NCBI GenBank assembly: GCA_028023455.1
Contig: JAQFVV010000056.1
Location: forward strand, 4,425,717 to 4,489,716
Length of the DNA stretch: 64,000 nt
Source of the DNA: Epiperipatus broadwayi
Taxonomy: Eukaryota > Onychophora > Udeonychophora > Euonychophora > Peripatidae
Direction of reading: 5' to 3'
The notes below the pieces were generated by a model. It had not been told where the DNA came from. It saw nothing but the letters and a program-made list of their open reading frames with translations, and searched no databases. How positions within the stretch are numbered: the first letter of the stretch is position 1; each line of letters opens with the position of its first letter. Positions 27,469 to 38,284 of this stretch are shown piece after piece. The translations under genes and the position numbers were made by a program.

Positions 27469-27725
27469 TACAATTGGCCCAAAATGTGGTCATCCAAATA
27501 GTTACAATTGGCACGCAATGTGGCCACAAGTGTCTAAGTGCCAGATAAAAAAGTTTACAATTGATGCATAGCATGGTTGCCCGAGCTGAAATAAATTAAT
27601 GTTACAATATATATATATTGTAACCTGACAAGCCTATTACTTCTCTTTTGGATAATTTTATTTTTTGATGCGCATATTGCAGGAAGGAAACTACAATTGG
27701 CATTTCTGAATGCTAATGTCACCTC
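27469..27725 (+). repeat. Degenerate repeat with ACAATTGG motif
   Basis: Imperfect copies beginning ACAATTGG or ACAATTGA occur at about 27470, 27504, 27553 and 27692. The first three are followed by a variant of CAATGTGGTCATC. A perfect 24-bp palindrome (GTTACAATATAT and its complement, 27601-27624) lies between the third and fourth copies. Confidence 0.6.
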
Positions 27726-28114
27726 CCCCTACAACAATATTTCCTGTTCATCAGAGAATGTAGCACCATAGAAATTGGAAACATGGTTTCCCAAATGGCA
27801 CCAATAGAGTTCCATCTTACTATACCCTTACTTACCCTCATCAAGTTATTCTGGGCATAGCTCAGATGACATGAGATTCTTGTGAATCAGTGCATTAATT
27901 GATGAGTGATGTGAATTGAAATGAACAAGTAGAATTAGTTTTAGTTTTTTTTTTTGTAATAACAATTTATTTAACACTAATAATATTTGGGTATTATGTG
28001 AGTCGACAGTCAGTTAACAGGCCTTATATTCATCTTGCCTCCATTGTTAAACCAGGAGACAGGGAAGAGAAAAAAGCTGTTTCCCTTTTAGCCAGACATT
28101 TGAAGGTATCCCAT

Positions 28115-28192
28115 TTTAATAATATATTTCTTTATTCTTTAGCTATACAGTAGTTTAATAATATATTTTTTCATTCTTTAGCTATATAGTAG
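28115..28192 (+). repeat. 39-bp tandem duplication
   Basis: TTTAATAATATATTT...TTTAGCTATA-AGTAG occurs at 28115-28153 and again at 28154-28192 with few differences. Confidence 0.9.
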
Positions 28193-28649
28193 TTATAGGT
28201 TCCTTCCTTGGTTAATGTTCATGGTGCTCCAAGCTTTGTTGGGATGATATTCATATAAGCTGCATTTAATGATGCAGTACTAATGATGGTTGGTTCACTA
28301 GTAATAGTCTTAATACTTCCAAACAATATATTTGTTGAATATATTCCTTTAGCAGTATCTACTCCCCTATTTATAGTCTTATGCTTTTCTTATCAATGAT
28401 TCTTTGGATTGATCTAGCACTAATTGTATTGGTGATGATGACCTTTCTCTGAGACCCATGTCTTCATTTGATTTCTTATTGACTGTCCACTTCTAGCGGG
28501 TACATGTCCTGATAACTCTTATCTGATATGTAAAAATATCTATCAACTTTCCTGCCTATGGCAATCTTTTTTAATTAAATGTTAATTATAATTTATACAT
28601 TCAGCTCTACAAATTATTATATGAGCAATATTGGGCCTTGACTTTAACC

Positions 28650-28751
28650 TGACTTTAACCATTTTAGGTTTTATAATGTATGTGAAATTTAATTTTAAAT
28701 TGACTTTAACCATTTTAGGTTTTATAATGTATGTGAAATTTAATTTTAAAT
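28650..28751 (+). repeat. 51-bp exact tandem duplication
   Basis: The unit beginning TGACTTTAACCATTTTAGG and ending AATTTTAAAT is present at 28650-28700 and repeated exactly at 28701-28751. Confidence 0.95.
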
Positions 28752-28887
28752 TGATGTCATTTATTCATTTCTTTTTTTTGACATTTATTCATTGATGACT
28801 GTCATTAAAATCTCAACAGTATTTATCTGGGGGGGGGGAGAACTTCAAACTTTACACGTGAAACAACATGTCTGTTTCAATATATAT

Positions 28888-29365
28888 GCAAAGAAATGAA
28901 GTCATATACCACATGGAATTTACCAAGCTTGTATTACAAATGTCATGCAATGAGCTTGCCGATAGTTCTTAACAAGATTTTCTGAATATCACCAATCCCA
29001 GACTAGTTTCTGCTTTTGGTTGCCTCAGTAAGGTGCTAGGATATTCAAGCATTAGATTCAAAATACCAGATCAAGCCCAGCACCTTAACTATTAAGTAGA
29101 AAATCTGAAATTTTCAGACATCCATATGTCTTCAAATCCAGCTATTTAACTTAAATAGCCATATGGGCCAGAACTAAGTTCAGATACAACATATTTTAAT
29201 AGCTTTAGAAATATAAAATTACCAAAGCCTTAATAGCAAAAAATTATAATTGCAAAGAAAGTAAGTCATATATCACATGACCCAATTTAACAAGCTTGTA
29301 GTACAAATGTTATCTAATGAGCTTGCAACTTGTTAAGAGCTATTGGCAAGCTCATTAGATAACAC
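28888..29365. repeat. Dispersed repeat with direct and inverted copies
   Basis: A block with GCAAAGAAA, AAGTCATAT, CAAGCTTGTA and AATGAGCTTGC appears at about 28888-28960 and again at about 29249-29327. The second copy runs into a perfect 18-bp hairpin, GTTATCTAATGAGCTTGC at 29309-29326 with its complement at 29346-29363. The middle carries CCATATGGGCCAGAACTAAG (about 29159), related to a core in foldback family 2 and in the array at the window end. Confidence 0.7.
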
Positions 29366-30002
29366 ACACACCTGATAAGTTAATATGTAAAGATGAGAGT
29401 GATATGATAATTTTCTCATCTACTGTGATGTCTGAATGTGTTTGCCATACCTATGAATTATGTTCTGTTATATTTTGTTTATTTGTTTTACTAATTAAAA
29501 TATATATTTAAACTACATTGGTTTTTTATAATTTCTCATAGCCTAATTTCAATGCAATTCAGTGTTCATTGTTATATTAGATACAAATGATATATGCATT
29601 AATGTGAAACTATAAATACTGCCTCCATCACCACACCATTGGTCTCATATAATTTTGTAATCAGTTTATGATAAATGAACCCTGAGTCTCATGTTTCTCC
29701 ATGCCCTATGCCAACTGTAAAGAAATTGAGACTAAGTGTAATTTCAAGAATGTCATTTGTAAGGTGTTGAGTCACAGAGTACTGGTAAAAAGTTGAAGCT
29801 TGGTCTGATTTGGGACCTTACCATCCCACTTTGGTCAGCTTTGATCTATTTGTCTGAATTCTGAATTCTGTTGCATGAATGTACAAAACTTGACTGGTAC
29901 AATATATATATAAAATACATATTTTGCGGGTTCATCCATGTTAAAAACTTTTAATATTAATATACTGACATTTCAACTTGGTCACACAAGCCATTCACAG
30001 AG

Positions 30003-30536
30003 TTATAAAAGGTAGAAAGACGATTGTAGAGGCGCTACAATCACTGATTTGAATAAAATGTTAAAATTCCACCAATAGCAAAAAATGGTAAATTTAGGAA
30101 TGTTTTTTAAAAAAATCTTTCCAAATAGGAGGAAGTTTGCATGTATCATCTTGCTTATTGATACAATCTGGCCTTTTAAGTATCTCAATGGCTTCTCTAA
30201 TTTTGAATTGGTAGAGATTATCATATCTGGATAGATCCTGGTACTAGAAAAATCAATTTTATGACCTCAATCTATAGTATGGAGTGAGAGTGCTGGATGA
30301 TGAGTGTTGTTTAACTGCATTAGCATGCTCATCTCTCCTAGCACTGATGCGATGATTACTAATACCTATGTAAGAAGCTTTACAATTTTTACATAAGATT
30401 TGATAGACACCATGAGATTCAAGAGGGATTGAATCCTTAGGCTTGGTTATTATATTGCTGATCTTTTGATGAGCAGAAAATGCTGTATCTATATTATAGC
30501 ATTTTAATATACATCCGATACTGTCTGTAGTTCCTT
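30003..30536 (-). pseudogene. PLE C-terminus with GIY-YIG endonuclease motif, broken
   Basis: On the minus strand the frame reads GTTDSIGCILKCYNIDTAF, then KPKDSIPLESH, then GVYQILCKNCKASYIG (30363-30411), then ARRDEHANAVKQHSSSS. GVY and YIG with two cysteines between them are the catalytic start of the GIY-YIG endonuclease that Penelope-like retroelements carry after their RT. The endonuclease nicks target DNA during retrotransposition. After HSSSS the frame shifts and stops. A further frame (30003-30224) is on the same strand but covers the C-terminal region out of register. The RT itself is not present, so this is a dead 3' fragment. Confidence 0.85.
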
Positions 30537-30539
30537 ATT

Positions 30540-30990
30540 TCAAGCCCAAAATAGACAAAATAGGAAACAAAAAGATGATAAATCAGCTATTAGGATTTGT
30601 GTTCCATATGTAAAAGGAACTACAGACAGTATCGGACGTATATTAAAATGCTATAATATAGATACAGCATTTTCTGCTCATCAAAAGATCAGCAATATAA
30701 TAACCAAGCGTAAGGATTCAATCCCTCATCACATCAGTGTTAGGAGAGATGAGCATGCTGATGCAGTTAAACAACACTCATCATCATCAGCACTCTCACT
30801 CCATACTATAGATTCAGGTTATAAAATTGATTTTTCTAGTACCAGGATCATATCCAGATGTGATAATCTCTACCAATGCAAAATTAGAGAAGCCATTGAG
30901 ATATTTAAAAGGCCAGATTGTATCAATAAGCGAGATGATACATGCAAACTTCCTCCTATTTGGAAATATTTTTTTAAAAAACATTCCTAA
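30540..30990 (+). pseudogene. PLE C-terminus lacking the GIY-YIG core
   Basis: The plus frame reads VPYVKGTTDSIGRILKCYN, then SNIITKRKDSIPHHI, then RRDEHADAVKQHSSSS, then ISRCDNLYQCKIREAIEI, then KLPPIWKYFFKKHS and a stop near 30990. This is the linker and C-terminal part of a PLE polyprotein. Compared with the mirror copy, about 70 bp between CCCTC and CATCAG are missing. That deletion removes the GVY...YIG motif, so the endonuclease is destroyed while the flanking frame stays open. REAIEI is the segment where GIY-YIG domains usually place the metal-binding glutamate; I infer this from spacing. Confidence 0.82.
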
Positions 30991-31190
30991 ATTTAACATT
31001 TTTTGCTATTGGTGGAATTTTAACATTTTTTTCAAATCAGTGATTGTAGCACCTCTACAACCATCTTTCTACCTTTTATAACTCTGTGGATGGCTTGTGT
31101 GACCAAGTTGAAATATCAGTATATTAATATTAAAAGTTTTTAACACGGATGAACCCGCAAAATGTGTATTTTATATATTTAACCCGTGCA

Positions 31191-31492
31191 AATCTTCGTT
31201 TTAACATATATATATATATATATTATTACCTATGAAATATACGTGACCATGGAAGCAGTTAAATAATTCTAAAGAAAACATTAAATAATTAAATAGTTTG
31301 TACATTTATTGCTACATCTAAAGCTTAGAATTGTAGAATGTTGGATTATGGAAAGACATTCAATAAGGAGTAATAAAACTACAGATAATAAAATTCTCTA
31401 ACAATTTACTAAAGAATAATTATCAATAACAGTTAAACCTTAAATTGTTCAATTATCTAGGACAAAGAAAATTATACTGGATCCTTTAAAAT
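31191..31492. other. A+T-rich flank, no gene
   Basis: It begins with the PLE end (AACCCGTGCAAATCTTCG at about 31181-31198, then a TA run). The rest is featureless. Confidence 0.5.
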
Positions 31493-32065
31493 AATCCCTT
31501 TTATAATAATTTTAAAAACATGGAAACAGACCAGCCCTTCAAGCAGAGGGTAGAATATCATTGATAGCAGGTCCATCAATGATACCCATGGCCAGATTGA
31601 GCTATACAAAGTGTAACATGATCATAGACTGTGCCCCACATCAACTTCTGGATTCAAACCACTGTCATCCAATGCATTTTGTTTGTTTTGAGGTTCAATA
31701 TCAGATGCCAGATAACCATAGTTTATATAGTCAGCATGGTTTGGACAACAGGCACACAATCCATCACTTGACATATCCCATGACTAGCTCACATTGTCCC
31801 AGGGTCCAGAACATTTACTTAACACATAAAATAACTCAATACCAATTTGCTGGTGATGCAACGACATTAGAAAGAAAGTAGACAAAATAATATTTAAGCA
31901 TACATTAATATTTATTTATGCACACATATATTTAATATAATATAAAAAAACCAAAAATTTTAAGTAAGAAATTTTTTAATGAGTACATTAAGCTATAGTT
32001 ACAATCGTATGTTAAAGTTTATTCCATTTAAAATAAAAGAGTCTAAACTGTGATCAGAATATCTT
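31493..32065 (+). repeat. Dispersed repeat, copy A
   Basis: This block aligns with 34638-35023 plus 35882-35965. Shared landmarks include CCCTTTTATAATAATTTTAA, GAATATCATTGA, GGCCAGATT-AGCTATACAAA, TATATAGTCAGCATG-TTTGG, CATATATTTAATATAA and, at the far end, AAGAGTCTA-ACTGTGATCAG. The 106-codon frame at 31561-31881 is not kept in copy B, so it is unlikely to be coding. The class is unknown. Confidence 0.8.
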
Positions 32066-34233
32066 TAAAAGTATCTTTACCTAGGTTTTTATTTGTTTTA
32101 TTTTCCAACTGATTGGCCTTTTGTTTCTTCATTGATGGCTTCATGGCTTTCCTTTCAGGTTTATTTCGAATAATCGGAGAGAGAGAGTATGCACCAGCTT
32201 CTATTTCATAATTTGAGCATTGGTTCCAGGTACTAATTCAGACAGGATAGTTGATGGCTGAGGGCTTGCACCATGAAACACTGTTAGACACTTCATGACT
32301 TATGTGGCCTCTCCGTTAATGTTGACCACAGCAGTAATGATTGACTTACTACTATGTTTACAGTTTCCGAATATTTGAATCTCTGGTTGTTTAGATTCTG
32401 CATTCTGTCTGAAGTGATTTATAGATTGAAGACTAGACTGAATAGCCATAGCACTAATAGCAATCCCGACTGTATATCACAAACCCAACTGAAGAACAAT
32501 AGCCAAGTGGCTCTTTATATACTTTTTTCTTTCTCATTGTTTTCCACAGTTTTTAATGTTTATCACATTTAAATCTAGTTTTTGATTAATTTTTACCTTT
32601 CCTTAATTAATTTTTACATTTTGTTTTAATCTAATCTTTTGTTTTAGTAACTTCTCATCCAGAAATCTTCCAAATATAATTACATTCCAAAGCTAATGAG
32701 ATACATTCACAAAAGTTTTTTTTATAACAAATTTTATTTTACATTTGTTTATTTTTAGCCATTTTATTATTTATAAAAAAGAGAGAACAAATTTTAAAGT
32801 TTTTTATTTTAGAAGATTTTTTTTTACACATTTTATTCCCCTAACGTATTTTTGCTTTATAAAACAAAGAGAGTATTCTTTAAAAAAAAAAAATTTTAAT
32901 CTTTCCCTACTCTTGCTATGAACAGTTTTATTCTAAAAGAAAAATATGATGCAATACTTTTATTTTTACAAGTTTACATTTTAAAATCTATTTTAAAAAC
33001 ATACTATTATATTTTCTACTTTCATTTTTATTAATAACTTAATCATTTATTTTAAATCAAAGATATGTAACATGAGCTATATGTAGTTTTTATAACACAT
33101 ATCTCATGTTCATGTTACATCCCACTCCTCTCCGTTTAAGAGATAAATTGCATCAATTTGACCCATTTTAACTCTGACCTTTTATTTATTAATACTATTT
33201 TTAACTTTACCATTTGATTTTTTCATTTTTATTTATTTTATGTAATACATTTCTACCAAATAAATTTTAGAATTGCTACAGATCAATAAAGCACAGGCTA
33301 CAATCTACATTGATTCCAAGAATTATGTCACATATGATGTCATATGTGATTACTGTCAGGGACAACATGCATCATTATGACATGTACAGGGGAGCTGAAT
33401 GCTGCAGATAGCAGAACATATCTGGCTTATATCTGACTTATGCAATAAACAAAAAAAAATTAACTAGCTTCTGTGCTGGAACTTCTCTACCAGGCAATTG
33501 AATGAAACCAGGACTTTCTTTCCTAGGGTCTGCACTGTGAATGGCAGTATTCATCCACTGTTCCATTTGGCTTATGTTAAAACTAGATTCATTATGAAAT
33601 TTGGGGGAATTTTTCTTCCCACAAAACTGATTTGCAGCTTATGCTGGTATTTCCCAGTGCACATATTTGAGATATGAGATTGGGGCTATTTCCAGCATGA
33701 TTTTAATGGGCTCAAGCTTTCTTTACTGGATCCTCATCCTTGAAATAAGAGAATTTATCCCCCCCTCCTGTTTCATGCCCATTATGGTACTAGGTTTACA
33801 CAGTGACAGCCTACACTTTACACACCTTCCACCCTTTATCTATACACTCCCCCATGACTATCAACCTAAACACAATCTACTTTTACATAAAAGGTTATTT
33901 TACCAAAAAAAATATTTATTCTTATTTTAGACTTTTATTTTATTCATTACACAAACTTCTATTTCATTCATTTACTATGCATTTATTGATTCTAAAATTC
34001 TATTTATTTATTTTTATTATTTTATTTACATTATTCATTCTCAGAAAAAAAACATTATTTTACATATTTTAAATATTTTAAATCAAATGAAATGAACTCA
34101 AAATACCCCCCCCCCCCAGTCCATTTTAATTTCACACCTGACTACAAACATGCCCAATAATAAATTTTATCTTTTTGACACCTTTTTCTTTCTCCTTTTT
34201 ATTTACATTTCATATTTATATATATTTTCAATT
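32066..34233. other. Unassigned DNA, less A+T-rich in part
   Basis: No gene is recognised. Segments at about 32100-32530 and 33280-33850 are more complex than the surroundings and may be old transposon sequence. An imperfect palindrome sits at 33064-33119 (ATGTAACATGAG and its complement) and a smaller one at about 33327-33352. Frames at 33667-34072 lack motifs. Confidence 0.45.
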
Positions 34234-34358
34234 ATTATTTCTTACTTTATTAATATTATCCTTGTTTGCACCTTGGTCTATCTCTCTCTTCTTACTATTA
34301 TTTCTTACTTTATTAATATTATCCTTGTTTGCACCTTGGTCTATCTCTCTCTTCTTAC
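34234..34358 (+). repeat. 63-bp tandem duplication
   Basis: The block with ATTATTTCTTACTTTATTAA and CTTGTTTGCACCTTGG is present at 34234-34296 and again from 34297 with essentially no change. Because 63 is divisible by three, an overlapping chance frame shows a 21-residue repeat. Confidence 0.95.
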
Positions 34359-34390
34359 ACTGCTCACTGATTTTAACCTTTATTATGCAA

Positions 34391-34472
34391 TCTAGTGGTT
34401 AGCATAGCTGCCTTTTAAGCAGCTGGCCCGGGTTGGCTTCCCGGTCAAAGCATTTGACATATGAAAAAAAAA
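34391..34472 (+). mobile_element. tRNA-derived SINE (Lys-TTT-like head)
   Basis: It shows TAGTGGTTAGCATAG (A box), GCTGC-CTTTTAA-GCAGC with TTT in the anticodon position, CCCGGGTTGGCTTCCCGG (B-box region), then CATTTGACATATG and an A-run. The first few bases of the head are missing compared with 8384-8470. It is the same SINE family. Confidence 0.82.
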
Positions 34473-34637
34473 TTAAGTTTTAGTTTTGAACCCTTTTTTT
34501 CAATTTTACGTACAATCTTACCTTTTTTAAAAAAAATTAATTATGCTGGGTCAATTTATGGTACTTTGGTGGTCATGTTTGATTGCATTTGAACTGCATC
34601 CATTTAAAAAGATGGTGGAAGTTATATTTGGATTTAA

Positions 34638-35975
34638 ATCCCTTTTATAATAATTTTAAAAACACAGGAATGGACCAGGCCTTCAAGCAGTTGGGAGAAT
34701 ATCATTGAAAGCAGAGCCATCACTGATACTATGGCCAGATTAAGCTATACAAAGCAAAATACAATCATATTTCCAGAATGTTACCCACTTCGATTACTGG
34801 ATTTAAACTGCTGCCATCCAAAACATTTTATTTGTTTTTAGGATCAATCTCATGTACCAGATAGCCATAGGTTATATAGTCAGCATGCTTTGGACAACAG
34901 ACACCCAGTCCAATGTTTATAACTCTATATTAATTTACTTGTGATGCAGTGACATGAGAAAATAGACAAAATAACATCTAAGCAAGCATTAACATTTATT
35001 TACATGCACATATATTTAATATAAACAATAAATTTTAAGCCAATAAACATCACATGACCACCACTTCTTATGCTTGTCTATAACTATTGTTAAAACAGCC
35101 AAAACTACCTATATGTATTACCATACACAGCAAGCTAGAGTAATCAATGTATGCCAGAAGGCTTGTGCATAAAATCCCCATCTAGTGCCTACTCATCCAA
35201 TATCCCCAGACTAGTTTCTGGCTTGTGGCCTTTGTCAGTGAGGAGCCTTGGATCTGAGGGCACTGCACCTAGATCTTAGGATCTAATGCAACCCTCCAGC
35301 AGTCACCTTTTATCTCCATTTAACTACAAAACTGTGAGTCTTAAACTGAAAACACCTTAATGTATTCAATCCAAGCCCATTAGCTTATATAGTCATATGG
35401 GTCTGAACTCAGTTCAGTAGCCATACACAAGCATAAGAAGTGGTGGTCATGTGATGTTTATTTGCTTAAAACCAATCCTGCCTAATAAGATAGTGGTGGC
35501 TATGGTTATTAAAGAACCAAAGACACCAAAATGTATGGGTACTGAACTGAGTTCAGACCCATATAACTATAAAAGCTAATGGGCTTGGATTGAAAACATT
35601 AAGGTGTTTTCAGTTTAAGACTTATAGTTTTGTAGTTAAATGGAGATAAAAGGTGGCTGCTGGAGGGTTGCATTAGATCCTAAGATCTAGGTGCAGTGCT
35701 CTCAGATTCAAGGTTTCTCACTGACAAAGGCCACAAGCCAGAAACTAGTCTGGGGATATTGGGTGAGTAGGCACTAGATGGGGAATTTATGCACCAGCCT
35801 TCTGGCATCCATTGATTACTCTAGTTTGCTGTGTGTGACAATACATGTAGTGAGTTTTGCCTGTTTTAACAATAAATTTTACAGAATAAAATTTTAAATG
35901 ATTACTTTAGGCTATAGTTATAATAGTCTGTTAATTAAAAGAGTCTAGACTGTGATCAGTAGTTTGTTACAGAGT
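34638..35975 (+). repeat. Dispersed repeat, copy B, interrupted by a foldback insertion
   Basis: The same family as 31493-32065. The alignment runs to about 35037, stops, and resumes at about 35868 after an 830-bp palindromic insertion. Copy A has no such insertion at the matching place, which shows the order of events. Confidence 0.8.
35038..35867. mobile_element. Foldback element, family 2, copy 2, with 14-bp flanking repeats
   Basis: The 830-bp insertion is palindromic over most of its length: GTTAAAACAGCCAAAACTAC near 35090-35110 pairs with the end at about 35848-35870. The blocks with ACTCATCCAATATCCCCAG, AGATCTTAGGATCTAATGC and GGGTCTGAACTCAGTTCAG are each present in both orientations. 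AACAATAAATTTTA occurs exactly at 35024-35037 and 35868-35881. The left end has about 50 bp beyond the mirrored right end; an inverted copy of that piece lies inside at about 35420-35465. No coding capacity. Confidence 0.88.
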
Positions 35976-35999
35976 GATGATATGGTCACTGTAAATTTT

Positions 36000-36421
36000 T
36001 TTTGTAAAGTTGACAATATATGAGAAATATCAATCCTTGTTGTTAAATAGATGCACTTTTGAAATATAGAGAGATAAATATGCATTTGATAAAGATATGG
36101 CTATGTTTGTTGGTTTCTGTTTGAGTTTATTTTGCAGTGTTTGTCTAAAATGGGAATCCAAGAAATGGAGTAGGTATTCCTTGGTATAGCTTTGTATAGG
36201 GTTTGTTAGTAAAGATGAATCATGCTGAAGTTTAGGTTAGGTTGAATTGTAGTTTATGCATTTCTGTGTAAATTTTATAATATTCTTTCTAATACTGGCA
36301 TTTCTTTTCACAATGTTAGAAATATTGTCATGTCATCCATATATGCAATACAGGGAATATGTTGGGCTGTTCAGGGTATTAGTATTCATGGCAACTCATT
36401 TTCAATGTGTTTTAAGAGTGG

Positions 36422-36468
<47 letters not shown>

Positions 36469-38280
36469 ATAAACAGCAGTGCAGTGAGTAGGGGTCCTTG
36501 TGAAATTGATTGTGTAGGTGTAAAGGCTGTTGTATTTCTGCCACTAAGGGTGAGGTGCATCTCTCTGTTTGCATAAGAGATTGTGGAATTGCTATATTCA
36601 CAAGCATGTCCATTAAGACTTTCATTGCAACAGAATCAAATACTGCCTGTATATTCAGTTGAATTGCACTTGGTGCATACTTTTTATTTTGCTGCTCTGC
36701 ACTTTGTATCATTTTAAATAGCCTGCACTGTGGAGGATCCCTTCTTTGCATACTGCATGTTTGATATCAAGGTCAGTATGTAGATTTGTATTTTTTCTTT
36801 GACAACTTTGATTCTCAATGGACCCATGGAGATGGATTGAAGATTGTTGAGATTTGAATTGACTGTTGTTTTTTTGTTAAATGGTACCATTGCTATTGGA
36901 TATAGTTCTGTAATGTTGTATATTTTTTGTGATAGAAAGTTAGCAAGGTTGTAAAGGTACTCAATGGTAAATTGTCTCAAATGTGAAAGGACAAATACCA
37001 GTAAGCCATTTGTTCCAGTGTGGCAAATGTAGGAAATTTTTTTAAGCTTTTCATTAAATTGTTGGATCTGAAATGGCCTATCTGTTTCAGGCATTCCAAA
37101 CTGATAGGTGGTTGTTTTGTATTGTTTATATGTTTGGAGCTTTTTCTTAAAATATTGGTATATGGGGTCTAACATGTTATAACATGCTTAGATGATGCCA
37201 CTTATTTCAATTGCCATGGACACTTTTCTGGTTGACAGATAGTCTAGTGCCTATCCTATATATCCATGTGTCCATGTGATTTGTGTGAGGCATATTTTCC
37301 TTTTCTTTGTGGCAATGTAGTCTTCTAATTATTAACATGTTTTGTGATATTGCTTTGTTAGTTTTTGTATATATTGGTAGGAGTTGTGCATGGGTCTGGT
37401 GATTCTCTTGTGGAGATTGTCTTTTAGTGCCATTAATTGGGAGGGTGAGTATATTGTCATGTAATGTATGTTAAAGGATAGTATATTGATAAATGGCATT
37501 TTGGAATTGAATCTTGTGGGATATCTTTATTTTTGTTTAGCATGATATAAGCTTCTGAGAATAGGAATTCAGTAGTGGTTGTTGGAATAGGAGTCTGATT
37601 GTTTTTCCTAGGCAGATAAATGTTGCCTGGAGTTCTGAGAAATTTATTGTAATAGGTTGTGCAACATGGTCTGAAAATGGGCATGGATTGTTTTGGAAGT
37701 TGATAAGGTGATGAAACATTGGTGTATAGTAGCAAAGATCAATGATTGTAGAATGACACTGAATCTGCTGCAACAAATCTTTGAGCACTCTTGAGTGGCA
37801 GGTTTAATTGATATAACTATTTTGTATTGAAATTTTTCATAGCTTAAGTTGAAATCTCCCATTAATATTGTTGGCTTGTGGTTAGTTGTGAGCTGGGAGT
37901 TTATTGTGAGAATTATATGTGCTATTATGCTGAGACTTGGGGGGGGGTACATACACACAAATAATGTTGAGTATGCTAATTTGATGCTGGAATATAATGG
38001 AGATGTTAGTCAATGTATATAATTTTGAAAGTTGAAAAGATGCAATTTGAGACTATGAGTATATCTATGTAGCCGAAGGTGATGATGTGTCTCTGGAGTA
38101 TGTGCAAAAAACTTGATTATATAGGTGTGTGGCTGGATTAATTTGTAATCCATTGTAGATCTTTGTTTCTAATAGTCCTAGTATTTGTGGTTGTATGATA
38201 CTAAATCATTTGTTAAGCTGGTAGATTTTTGCTATTGAGTTAATGCCTCTGACATTCAGTTCTGCTATTTGAATTTTCAT
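36000..38280 (-). pseudogene. LINE ORF2 (endonuclease and reverse transcriptase), broken
   Basis: This minus-strand remnant starts at an ATG at 38280, at the end of ORF1. The first frame reads MKIQIAELNVRGINS and then PQILGLLETKI, the N-terminal blocks of the APE-type endonuclease; the E of ETK is the usual metal ligand. After shifts, PTILMGDFNLSYE (about 37850) is the GDFN block. The RT follows in 37175-36714: PIAMVPFNKK, LQSISMGPLRIKV, ILTLISNMQYAKKGSSTVQA. Then come AVFDSVAMKVLMDML (catalytic aspartate, about 36620), QGPLLTALLF (about 36505-36475) and, after a TA microsatellite, CIAYMDDMTIFL (about 36320-36350) with an intact YMDD. At least five shifts or stops make it inactive. It belongs to the Jockey/I or Tx1-like LINEs; the clade is not resolved. 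Confidence 0.85.
36424..36466. repeat. (TA)n microsatellite inside the RT remnant
   Basis: A TA run splits the RT between the QGPLLTALLF block and NPLLKHIENEL on the minus strand. In related proteins a short LYI-type stretch occupies this place, so the array probably grew from coding TAT/ATA codons. Confidence 0.9.
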
Positions 38281-38284
38281 TAAC

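Larger units (their letters stand above)
29905..31190. mobile_element. Penelope-like element, two 3' fragments in inverted orientation
   Basis: Two 5'-truncated Penelope-like fragments face away from each other. The left one reads on the minus strand (29905-30536) and the right one on the plus strand (30537 to about 31190). Landmarks pair: GCGGGTTCAT at 29926-29935 with 31149-31158, and CTGTCTGTAGTTCCTT at 30521-30536 with 30614-30629. The 77-bp spacer is coding sequence of the plus copy. The arms differ by many substitutions and one deletion. PLEs are known to occur as partial and inverted copies with LTR-like ends. Confidence 0.85.

Noticed and set aside
27840-27900. GGGCATAGCTCAGATGAC, like a tRNA D-arm
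   Set aside because: No B box and no paired anticodon arm at tRNA spacing follow.
31561-31881. 106-codon plus frame in dispersed repeat copy A
   Set aside because: The frame is not kept in copy B and shows no domain.
33667-34402. Overlapping plus frames rich in Phe, Leu and Ile that look like membrane proteins
   Set aside because: They cross a poly-C run and a 63-bp tandem duplication and reflect a T-rich strand, not a conserved protein.
36256-36576. Plus-strand frame of 106 codons
   Set aside because: It is antisense to the RT remnant, which has clear motifs on the minus strand.
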